A DNA stretch of 64,000 bases from an uncultured Bacteroidales bacterium (GTDB taxonomy: Bacteria; Bacteroidota; Bacteroidia; Bacteroidales; Bacteroidaceae): positions 180,971 through 244,970 of the forward strand of contig CADCDP010000001.1 in assembly GCA_902800305.1 (NCBI GenBank), written 5' to 3'. A program made the translations under genes and the position numbers. The notes below the pieces were generated by a model. It ran no database searches. It was given only the letters and a program-made list of their open reading frames with translations, and was not told the origin of the DNA. Shown piece after piece: positions 26,967 through 34,707 of the stretch (position 1 is its first letter; each line of letters opens with the position of its first letter).

Positions 26967-28939
26967 TTATTTGCCCAAGATGATGTTGACGAGTGTGGTT
27001 ACGTCGCTGATGTTCACATAGCCGTCGCCGTCCAAATCGCCTGTAGTTTGAGAACGGTTGAATGTAGCTGTCACCACTTCCGAGTCTTCATACCCTTCTG
27101 CTGTTGCGTAGGTGCGGACAGTAAACTCCGTTGAAAGGTCAATTTCCGCATCTTCACTTGCCTGTTCCTCTGTCACGATACTTGTCACACACTTAGCGCC
27201 CTTCGTCGCGCATGTCACCTTCACCTTCCCATTGGCAAACGAAATGGTGGGTGTGGCACATCTTTCTAATGGCACAATCTTACCAAATCCATTCCAAGGG
27301 GAAGTTGCTTTATAACTGTCAATAGACACCGCTGGCACATGAAGTGTAGCATTCCCTATGTTGGATTGATTGAATGCATCCGAATCCGTATTTGGAATTT
27401 CTTTGGCATAACAGTACACATCCATCAAACCGCTACATTCTCTGAAAGCTAACCAGTCAATGGATGTGACGCTGTTGGGGATGCTCACGGCGATTAGGCC
27501 GCTGCAGCCCCAGAAAGCCTCAGAGCCAATAGACGTGACACTGTTAGGGATGGATACGGCGGTCAGACCGCTACAGAATGCAAAAGCACCATTGCCAAGG
27601 GATGTGACGCTGTTGGGGATGTTCACGGCGGTCAAGCCGCTACAGCCAGAGAAAGCAGAATTGCCAATGGATGTGACGCTGTTGGGGATACTTACGGCAG
27701 TCAGGCCGCTACAATCAGAGAAAACAACATCGCCAATGGATGTGACACCGTTGGGGATGGACACAGCGGTCAGGCCGCTGCATTTTTGGAAAGCCCTTTC
27801 GCCAATGGATGTAACACTACTGGGGATGGACACGGCGGTCAGGCTGCTGCAGTATTGGAAAGCATGAGGGCTAATGGAGATAGTTCCCTCTTTAATGGTG
27901 ATGCTTGTATTGTCAGGCATGGTTCCTTTATATTTATATGCCACTCTACCTGCATAGATTAAACCGTCAGGCTGATTATTATACCAAGGTGTGCCCCTAA
28001 AAGCATCATTGCCAATGTCTGTGACGCTGTTGGGGATGTCCACGTCGGTCAGGCCGCTACAGCCAGAGAAAGCATAATTGCCAATGTCTGTGACGCTGTT
28101 GGGGATGCTTACGGTGGTCAGGCCATGCACTCATAGAAAGCTCCATCACCAATAGATGTGACGCTGTTGGGGATGTCCACGGTGGTCAATCCGCTGCAGC
28201 CAGAGAAAGCACCACCACCAATGGATGTTACACTGTAGGGGATGGTCACGCTGGTCAGGCCGTTGTAGCCAGAAAAAGCAGAAAAGCCAATAGAGATAGT
28301 GCCCCCTTTAATAATAATGCTTGTATTGTCAGGCATAGTCCCTTTATATTTATATGCCACCCTACCAGCATAGATTAACCCGTCAGGCTGATTATTATAC
28401 CAAGGTGTATCAGAGAAAGCATAATCGCCAATGGAGGTGACGCTGTTGGGAATGCTCATCGAGGTCAGGCGGGTACACCAACAGAAAGCATAAGCTCCAA
28501 TGGATGTGGCACTGTTGGGGATGCTCACCGAGGTCAGGCTAGTGCACCACTCGAAAGCATAAGCTCCAATGTCTGTGACGCTGTTGGGGATGTTTACGGC
28601 GGTCAGGCCACGACATTCATAGAAAGCATAATCGCCAATGTCTGTGACGCTATTGGGGATACTTACGGTGGTCAAACTACTACAGTAATAGAAAGCCTCA
28701 GGGCCAATGGAGGTGACCGCATAAGTGATTCCTTCATTTACGAAAGATGCAGGAATTACGATGTCGCCAGTATAAACAGCACTTTTATTAAAGCTTCCCA
28801 TATAAGTGACCGTTGCCGTTTTGTCTGTTGAATCAATGTTGTAGTAGATGCCATCGACTTCGACATCATGCGCATATGCGCAGAGTGGTAGTAGCACCGC
28901 CAGTGCCGCCATCAAGGATTTGAGAGTTTTTGTTGTCAT
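26967..28939 (-). pseudogene. BspA-type leucine-rich repeat surface protein, frameshifted
   Basis: One gene split by an apparent single-base deletion near 28128. The first part starts MTTKTLKSLMAALAVLLPLC (signal peptide ending near AYA) and has LRR_5 units of the form SVTSIGxxAFxxC. It stops at GAFYECMA. The second frame resumes at once with GLTTVSIPNSVTDIG; restoring one base (TGC AGT GGC CTG) would give CSGLT. About 15 repeats of roughly 23 residues follow, then a linker and a dockerin-like end GDLDGDGYVNISDVTTLV. A block beginning TPWYNNQPDGLIYAGRVAYK occurs in both parts. BspA-type proteins are surface adhesins. It could also be phase variation or a sequencing error. Confidence 0.8.
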
Positions 28940-29077
28940 AAATGTTTTACCTTTATTATTGTCTATTCGTTTAAGTCCTGCAACCACCGCCACATTCATC
29001 CGTCAGGCCAATTGGATTTGGTTTTATGTGGCACGCTAACCATCCTTTTGGACGGCAACGCACCGCACAAGACGTTG

Positions 29078-29085
29078 CAAAGGTA
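29078..29085 (-). promoter_or_regulatory. -7 promoter box of the BspA-like gene
   Basis: TACCTTTG on the minus strand, about 140 bases upstream of the chosen ATG. Confidence 0.5.
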
Positions 29086-29453
29086 CATAAAAATCTTGAT
29101 TTATAAGCCTGTCGCAATAAAAAACCTTTAATAATTTGTTCCAATAATTTTGTGTGTTTGAAGGAAAGGTACACCTACCCTTTTTGACCCTCCTACGTTG
29201 CCACCTGTGACTCTGCGCCGTTGCCTCCTCTGGGTCAACGGGTGTACTAAAACAAATCGCAACCTACGATTGTACTATCGAAGGTTGCGATTATACTATC
29301 GAAGCTTACGATTGTACTATCGAAGCTTACGATTGGAATCCGGTTTTTGATGTGGGAAGCGCGTTGGCCTCCCCATCAAGCTCTCCTTTTCACCTGCAAA
29401 GATACAACATTTGCACGAAAAATTATACTTTCGTCGAAAAAATTAGCCAATCC
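29086..29453. other. Non-coding gap with tandem repeats
   Basis: No gene is visible between the BspA-like promoter and the DUF2264 promoter. The gap holds the 21-base tandem array listed separately and, near 29375-29440, AT-rich sequence. Confidence 0.6.
29263..29336. repeat. 21-base tandem repeat, 3.5 units
   Basis: Units start at 29263, 29284, 29305 and 29326. The consensus is CTTACGATTGTACTATCGAA plus G. Each unit holds CGAT-N6-ATCG, partly palindromic. It lies about 120 bases upstream of the DUF2264 gene promoter. Confidence 0.9.
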
Positions 29454-29485
29454 TTTGTGCTTTATCGGTTTTTTCCATACCTTTG
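29454..29485 (+). promoter_or_regulatory. Promoter of the DUF2264 gene
   Basis: TTTG at 29454-29457, a 20-base gap, then TACCTTTG at 29478-29485: an excellent match to the Bacteroidetes consensus, 36 bases before the ATG. Confidence 0.85.
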
Positions 29486-29520
29486 CGTATATAATATATA
29501 TGTGTTAATCTTTTGCCTAT

Positions 29521-30867
29521 ATGAAGAAAGTAATCTTGACTATTGCGATGCTTGGCGCAGTCCTGTGTGTATCGGCAGCAGGGAAAGACAAGCAGAAAAC
29601 GGATCGCGAGGTGTGGGTGGACATCATGTATCAGATGGCCGAGCCCGTGATGCGAAACATGGCTGAAGGAAAGCTTCAGCAAGTGATGGACACGGCAGGT
29701 GGCAACAAAAACTTGGAGTTGTCGCCGACCTGGGACAACCGCGACAAGAAGGTGGCCTATATGGAGGCTTTTGGTCGCCTCTTGGCTGGTGTGGCTCCAT
29801 GGCTCAATCTGCCCGATGACGATACGCCTGAGAGTGCCAAGCGTAAGCAGTTGCGTGAGTGGACTCGCAAGGCCATCATCAACGCCGTTGACCCTAAGTC
29901 GCCAGACCGCTTGGGTTGGGAAAATGGAGGCCAAACCTTGGTGGATGGTGCCTACGTGGTGGAGGGACTCTACCGTGGTTACGACTCTCTTTGGGTGCCG
30001 CTGCCACAGGAGACGAAAGACCTCTACATTAAGGAAATCCAAGGTCTTCGCCGTTACGACCCTCCTTACACCAACTGGTTGCTTTTTGTGGCGATGGAGG
30101 AAAGTTTCTTGATGTATGTGGGTGCTCACTATGACGCTTTCCGCATCAAGATGGGATTGGCGAAAGTGGAAGAATGGTACATCGGCGATGGCATCTACAG
30201 CGATGGCCCTTCGTATGCTTTCGATTACTATAACTCGTTCGTCATTCAGCCTATGTATGTGGAGTGCTTGGAGATGATTTCGGCCAAGCAACCGAACAAT
30301 AGCTATTTGATTTTCAGCAAGACCAACGATAAGACACGCGGAGCCAAGAACCGTTTGCAGGAAGTGCGTAAGCGTATGCAGAAGTGGTCGGTCATCTTGG
30401 AGCGTTTCATCTCTCCAGAAGGAACCTTCCCCGTGGTGGGTCGCAGCATTCCATACCGTATGGCTACCCTCCAGCCGTTGGCACAATTAGCATGGCGCAA
30501 GCAGCTTCCACAGGAATTGCACAACGGTCAGGTGCGTGCAGCCATTACTGCTGTGGCCAACCGTATGTTCTATGGTCAGGTGGAGAATCCTGCCAAGAAT
30601 GCCAAGACGATGAGTAAGAACTACAATGCGGGAGGCTTCTTGACGATTGGTTTTGTGGGGCCTCACCCGAATGTGGCCGACTGGTACACCAATAATGGTT
30701 CGCTCTATATGACCAGCCTTGCCTTCTTGCCGCTTGGATTGCCCGAGACGGATGCTTTCTGGACCGACCCTGCTGAGAAGTGGACCAGCAAGAAGGCTTG
30801 GGAAGGCGACGATTTCCCGAAAGACCACAAGTGGGACATCAATAGCCAGAAACTATACTGGGAATAG
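29521..30867 (+). CDS. DUF2264 domain protein, secreted
   Basis: A 448-residue protein with a signal peptide (LGAVLCVSAAG, cleavage near residue 20), followed by one DUF2264 domain. Recognisable blocks are MAEPVMRNMAEGKL, YMEAFGRLLAGVAPWL, DGPSYAFDYYNSFVIQPM and GRSIPYRMATLQPLA. DUF2264 proteins have an alpha/alpha barrel-like fold and often accompany glycan-degrading genes; some are assigned to glycoside hydrolase or lyase roles, but no reaction can be assigned here. It is monocistronic, with its own promoter, and ends at a palindromic element shared with the convergent DUF3127 gene. Confidence 0.88.
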   Translation: MKKVILTIAMLGAVLCVSAAGKDKQKTDREVWVDIMYQMAEPVMRNMAEGKLQQVMDTAGGNKNLELSPTWDNRDKKVAYMEAFGRLLAGVAPWLNLPDDDTPESAKRKQLREWTRKAIINAVDPKSPDRLGWENGGQTLVDGAYVVEGLYRGYDSLWVPLPQETKDLYIKEIQGLRRYDPPYTNWLLFVAMEESFLMYVGAHYDAFRIKMGLAKVEEWYIGDGIYSDGPSYAFDYYNSFVIQPMYVECLEMISAKQPNNSYLIFSKTNDKTRGAKNRLQEVRKRMQKWSVILERFISPEGTFPVVGRSIPYRMATLQPLAQLAWRKQLPQELHNGQVRAAITAVANRMFYGQVENPAKNAKTMSKNYNAGGFLTIGFVGPHPNVADWYTNNGSLYMTSLAFLPLGLPETDAFWTDPAEKWTSKKAWEGDDFPKDHKWDINSQKLYWE

Positions 30868-30884
30868 GAGAAAGGGAAAGTTTT

Positions 30885-30990
30885 AAGGTAAAAGTGAAGA
30901 GTGAAAAGTGAAAAATTTGCTACCGCACTGGTACGCCAATTGTTGGCAACTGTTGCGGTAGCAAATTTTTCACTTTTCACTTTTCCTTTT
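30885..30990. repeat. Palindromic intergenic element, copy 2
   Basis: Perfect 27-base arms at 30901-30927 and 30954-30980 are identical in sequence to copy 1 (858-972). The centre contains GCCAATTGTTGGC, a small hairpin. It separates two convergent genes. Confidence 0.88.
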
Positions 30991-30995
30991 CCCCC

Positions 30996-31418
30996 TTAAA
31001 ACGGCAAATCGCTGGACTCGTCTGCCGCTGTTTCGAAGCTGTTCTGTACTGGTGCGGCTGGTTCAGCAGGAGGGAATGGTGCGGTAGGTTGAGCGGCTGG
31101 CTCAGCAACTGCGGGTTGTGCCATGGCAGGTGCTGCTGCTGGTGCAGCCGGAACAACATTCCATGCACGTACATCGTTGTACCACCGTCCGTTATATTCG
31201 CGGGCGTTGATGTCGAACGATACGGTAACCTCCTGACCCACTTGTATGTTGAAACGGTTGAGGTTGTCCTCGCCGAAAACGTTAAACACCATTCTCTTTG
31301 GGTACTGGCCGACAGCCTCTTCAATGACGAAATCCTGCATTTTCCAGGGGTTGCCCGTCCTGTTTGACACTCCGCTGCGTGGCTCGAGTGCCTGAATAAT
31401 TCTTCCTGTAAATTCCAT
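30996..31418 (-). CDS. DUF3127 OB-fold protein with SSB-like acidic tip
   Basis: A 140-residue protein. The N-terminal 85 residues form a DUF3127 domain: MEFTGRIIQALEPRSGVSNR, WKMQDFVIEE, MVFNVFGEDNLNRF and VSFDINAREYNGRWYNDVRA, with an OB-fold-like pattern. A flexible Ala/Pro/Gln-rich linker (about 88-125) leads to the acidic end ADESSDLPF. This layout, OB domain, linker and D-x-P-F tip, is like that of single-stranded DNA-binding protein, whose tip recruits repair enzymes. DNA binding is inference. It is transcribed divergently from dnaN with overlapping promoters. Confidence 0.85.
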   Translation of the reverse strand: MEFTGRIIQALEPRSGVSNRTGNPWKMQDFVIEEAVGQYPKRMVFNVFGEDNLNRFNIQVGQEVTVSFDINAREYNGRWYNDVRAWNVVPAAPAAAPAMAQPAVAEPAAQPTAPFPPAEPAAPVQNSFETAADESSDLPF

Positions 31419-31459
31419 ATTTTAGTAATGTTTTAATGTCTCTTCTTAAAAAACAGCGA

Positions 31460-31490
31460 CAAAATTACGCTTTTTTTTTGTATTCTCAAA
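31460..31490 (-). promoter_or_regulatory. Promoter of the DUF3127 gene
   Basis: On the minus strand, TTTG (31490-31487), a 19-base gap, then TAATTTTG (31467-31460). It overlaps the dnaN promoter. Confidence 0.8.
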
Positions 31491-31507
31491 ACTTATCCAT
31501 AACTTTG
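31477..31507 (+). promoter_or_regulatory. Promoter of the dnaN operon
   Basis: TTTG at 31477-31480, a 19-base gap, then TAACTTTG at 31500-31507, 23 bases before the dnaN ATG. Confidence 0.85.
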
Positions 31508-31530
31508 TGTTCAAATAAATATTTTTGACC

Positions 31531-32655
31531 ATGAGATTTAATGTTTCAAGTACCAGTCTCAGCAACCGTCTGCAGACAATAAGCCGCGTGCAGAGTTCGA
31601 AGAACGCTCTGCCCATTCTTGATTGTATCCTTTTTGAACTTGCTGACGGAGTGCTGAAAATGACCGCCTCCGATAGCGAAACCACGATGGTGACCAAGGT
31701 GGAAATCTCGGATGCCGAAGGGGAAGGTAAGTTTGCCATTGGCGCTAAACAACTGATTAGTTCGGTGAAAGAAATTTCGGAACAGCCCATAACATTCACC
31801 ATTGACGAGAATACGTATGCCATCGAAGTGAACTACCAGAACGGAAAGTACAATCTGATTGGCCAGAACGGGTACGAGTTTCCGGTGCCGAGCCGTATGG
31901 CTGATGGTACACGCAGCATTGCTATCGATTCGCAAGTGATGCTCAATGGAATCAGTCGTTGTCTTTTTGCCGCTGCCGACGACGAACTTCGTCCTCAGAT
32001 GAACGGCGTTTACTTCGACATGACTCCTGAAAGTCTCACTTTTGTAGCCAGCGATGGACATAAGTTGGTGCGTAACCGTGTGCTGTCTGTCCATGCTGAT
32101 GAACCATCTGCTTTCATCTTGCCCAAGAAGCCTGCACTTCTTCTGAAGACGGTGCTCCCGAAGGCGGAGGGTGAGGTGATTGTGCGTTTCGATGACCGCA
32201 ATGCCGAGATTCAGCTGACGGACTATGTGATTAGTTGCCGTCTGATAGAAGGACGCTATCCCAATTACAATTCGGTGATTCCACAGGATAATCCGTTCAG
32301 GGTGACAGCCGACCGCTTGGCCTTTATCAGTGCTTTGCGTCGTGTGAGTGTGTTTGCCAGCCAAAGCAGTGCGCTCATCAAGGTGCATGTTGACCAGGGG
32401 ACGTTGACGGTGTCGGCACAAGACCTCGATTTCTCCACTTCGGCAGAGGAACACATTATGTGTGACTATGATGGCATGGCAATGAGCATCGGCTTTAATG
32501 GTCCATTCTTGATTGATGTGCTCAACAGCATCACCAGCAATGACGTCGTTCTGGAGTTGGCTGACCCCAGCCGTGCGGGTGTCATCTTGCCAGCAGAACA
32601 GGACGAGGATGAAGACTTGATTATGCTGTTGATGCCAATGATGCTAAAAGACTAA
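31531..32655 (+). CDS. dnaN: DNA polymerase III subunit beta (sliding clamp)
   Basis: Ring-shaped clamp that tethers the replicative polymerase to DNA. The 374-residue protein has the three clamp domains: SLSNRLQTISRVQSSKNALP at the N-terminus, the LVRNRV-type second domain (FVASDGHKLVRNR), and the C-terminal end reading ILPAEQ, then DLIMLLMPMML. The final PMML-like stretch is the conserved C-terminus that forms the partner-binding pocket. A TTG two codons upstream is possible, but the ATG is preferred. dnaA and oriC are not adjacent. It leads an operon with an exonuclease and coaBC. Confidence 0.97.
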   Translation: MRFNVSSTSLSNRLQTISRVQSSKNALPILDCILFELADGVLKMTASDSETTMVTKVEISDAEGEGKFAIGAKQLISSVKEISEQPITFTIDENTYAIEVNYQNGKYNLIGQNGYEFPVPSRMADGTRSIAIDSQVMLNGISRCLFAAADDELRPQMNGVYFDMTPESLTFVASDGHKLVRNRVLSVHADEPSAFILPKKPALLLKTVLPKAEGEVIVRFDDRNAEIQLTDYVISCRLIEGRYPNYNSVIPQDNPFRVTADRLAFISALRRVSVFASQSSALIKVHVDQGTLTVSAQDLDFSTSAEEHIMCDYDGMAMSIGFNGPFLIDVLNSITSNDVVLELADPSRAGVILPAEQDEDEDLIMLLMPMMLKD

Positions 32656-32656
32656 T

Positions 32657-33433
32657 ATGAAACTGAATTTGCAGCATCCAATCATCTTTTTTGATTTGGA
32701 GACGACAGGTATTGATGTAGCAAAAGACCGCATTGTGGAACTTTGCTACATCAAAGTTTTTCCTAACGGGAATGAGGAGTCGAAGGTGATGCGCATCAAT
32801 CCTGGGAGGCCCATTCCTAAGTTTGCGTCGGACGTGCATGGCATCTATGATGAAGATGTGAAGGACTGTCCTCAGTTCAAGGACGTTGCAGCCGACCTCT
32901 ATGCCACCTTTGAGGGATGCGACTTGGCGGGCTTTAATTCCAATAAGTTCGATGTCCCTCTGTTGTGCGAGGAGTTTCTTCGTTCGGGCTTGGATTTCGA
33001 TGTGGCAAAGCGTCGTTGTATAGACGTGCAGAACATTTATCATAAGTTGGAACGGCGCAACCTTGTGGCTGCCTATAAGTATTATTGTGGGAAAGACTTG
33101 GAGAACGCTCATTCGGCTCTTGCCGACACCCAAGCCACATTGGAAGTATTGGAGGCTCAGTTGGACAAGTACCCCGATGACTTGCAGAATGATGTGAATT
33201 TTTTGGCGGAGTACAGCAAGATGAACAATAACGTTGACTTTGCTGGGCGCATTATTAAGACAGAGAGTGGGGAAGAGGTCTTCAATTTCGGTAAACACAA
33301 AGGAAAGCCTGTGGCCGACGTGCTTCTCCGTATCGATCCCAGTTACTATTCATGGATGATGCAGGGCGATTTCCCTCAGAACACGAAACAGGTGCTCACT
33401 CGGATCTATTTGACTTCAAAAAACAAAAAATAA
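32657..33433 (+). CDS. DnaQ-type 3'-5' exonuclease with ExoX-like C-terminus
   Basis: A 258-residue DEDDh exonuclease. Exo I is IIFFDLETTGID, Exo II is around DLAGFNSNKFDVPLL, and Exo III is HSALADTQAT with the catalytic His-Asp pair. The C-terminal 70 residues, VFNFGKHKGKPVADVLL and SYYSWMMQGDFPQNTKQVL, match the small domain found at the end of exonuclease X-type proteins. It may proofread for a polymerase or act in repair; its place one base after dnaN supports a replication role. Specificity is not readable from sequence. Confidence 0.92.
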   Translation: MKLNLQHPIIFFDLETTGIDVAKDRIVELCYIKVFPNGNEESKVMRINPGRPIPKFASDVHGIYDEDVKDCPQFKDVAADLYATFEGCDLAGFNSNKFDVPLLCEEFLRSGLDFDVAKRRCIDVQNIYHKLERRNLVAAYKYYCGKDLENAHSALADTQATLEVLEAQLDKYPDDLQNDVNFLAEYSKMNNNVDFAGRIIKTESGEEVFNFGKHKGKPVADVLLRIDPSYYSWMMQGDFPQNTKQVLTRIYLTSKNKK

Positions 33434-33441
33434 GTTCGGTC

Positions 33442-34668
33442 ATGCTTGAAGGAAAGAAAATTGTTCTTGGCATAACGGGTAGCATTGCGGCCTATAAGTC
33501 TTGCCTCATTATTCGTCAACTCATCAAGAAGGGTGCCGAGGTGCAGGTGGTCATCACGCCTGCTGGAAAGGAGTTTATCACTCCTATTACACTTTCAGCC
33601 TTGACCCATAAGCCTGTCATTAGCGAATTTTTCTCACAGCGCGACGGCACTTGGCATTCTCATGTCGATTTGGGACTATGGGCGGATGCCATGCTGATTG
33701 CTCCGGCTACGGCCTCTTCTATTGGTAAGATGGCCCATGGAATCGCCGATAATATGCTTATTACGACTTATTTGTCCATGAAGGCTCCTGTGTTCATTGC
33801 GCCAGCCATGGATTTAGATATGTATGCCCATTCTTCGACACAGGAAAATCTGAAAACGTTGCAATCCTACGGTAACCAGATTATAGAGCCTGGTACGGGC
33901 TTCCTTGCTTCGAAGTTGGAGGGGAAAGGCAGAATGGAGGAACCTGAGAACATCGTTAAGGTCTTGGAGTGTTTTTTTGCTCGCCAGGAAAGTTCCAGCA
34001 AGCTGGCAGGAAAGAAAGTGCTGATCACCGCTGGCCCTACTTACGAGAAGATTGACCCTGTTCGTTTTATCGGTAACTATTCATCGGGCAAAATGGGATT
34101 TGCCTTGGCTGAAGAATGTGCCGCTCGGGGTGCCCAAGTGGAACTTGTGTGTGGGCCGGTGTCGGCTTCCATGCAGACGCTGCACCCCAATATCCACCGT
34201 ATTGACGTGGAAAGCGCACAAGAGATGTATGAGGCTTGTATGGGTTTATTTCCCTCGATGAAATCGGCGATTTTATGTGCAGCTGTGGCCGATTTCACCC
34301 CAATAACTGTGGCATCGGAGAAAATCAAACGGACGGGGGAGGACATGGTCATTCGATTGAAGCCCAATCCTGACATAGCCGCCTCGCTTGGGAAAGTGAA
34401 ACAGGAAGGTCAACTGCTTGTCGGCTTTGCACTTGAAACTAACGATGAAGAGTCGAATGCACAAGCCAAACTGAAGAAGAAAAACTTCGATTTCATCGTG
34501 CTAAATAGCTTGAAAGACCAGGGTGCGGGCTTCCGTACCGACACCAATAAAATCACCATCATTGCAGCGGATGGTAAAACGGATTATCCCCTGAAGCCCA
34601 AGTCGGAGGTGGCAAGAGATATTGTTGACCGCATGGAAGCAATGATGCCCGATGGAATGGCTGTGTAA
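33442..34668 (+). CDS. coaBC: Phosphopantothenoylcysteine decarboxylase / phosphopantothenate-cysteine ligase
   Basis: Bifunctional enzyme for two consecutive steps of coenzyme A synthesis. The 408-residue protein starts MLEGKKIVLGITGSIAAYKS. The FMN-dependent CoaC half has GSIAAYK, the catalytic His in HSHVDLGLWAD, and MLIAPATASS. The CoaB half (from about residue 190) has ITAGPTYEKIDPVRFIGNYS, AAVADFTP, and IKRTGEDMVIRLKPNPDI. The frame is open further upstream, but the ATG eight bases after the exonuclease stop is the natural start. It is the last gene of the dnaN operon and converges with the TPR gene. Confidence 0.97.
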   Translation: MLEGKKIVLGITGSIAAYKSCLIIRQLIKKGAEVQVVITPAGKEFITPITLSALTHKPVISEFFSQRDGTWHSHVDLGLWADAMLIAPATASSIGKMAHGIADNMLITTYLSMKAPVFIAPAMDLDMYAHSSTQENLKTLQSYGNQIIEPGTGFLASKLEGKGRMEEPENIVKVLECFFARQESSSKLAGKKVLITAGPTYEKIDPVRFIGNYSSGKMGFALAEECAARGAQVELVCGPVSASMQTLHPNIHRIDVESAQEMYEACMGLFPSMKSAILCAAVADFTPITVASEKIKRTGEDMVIRLKPNPDIAASLGKVKQEGQLLVGFALETNDEESNAQAKLKKKNFDFIVLNSLKDQGAGFRTDTNKITIIAADGKTDYPLKPKSEVARDIVDRMEAMMPDGMAV

Positions 34669-34707
34669 AGCCTCATTGTACAAATTTAAGGAGAGTATAG
34701 GACTGTC

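Noticed and set aside
27460..27867. A repetitive frame opposite the leucine-rich repeats
   Set aside because: Its regularity only mirrors the repeats of the minus-strand gene.
31546..32454. A 302-codon frame opposite dnaN
   Set aside because: Antisense to a certain gene and without recognisable content.
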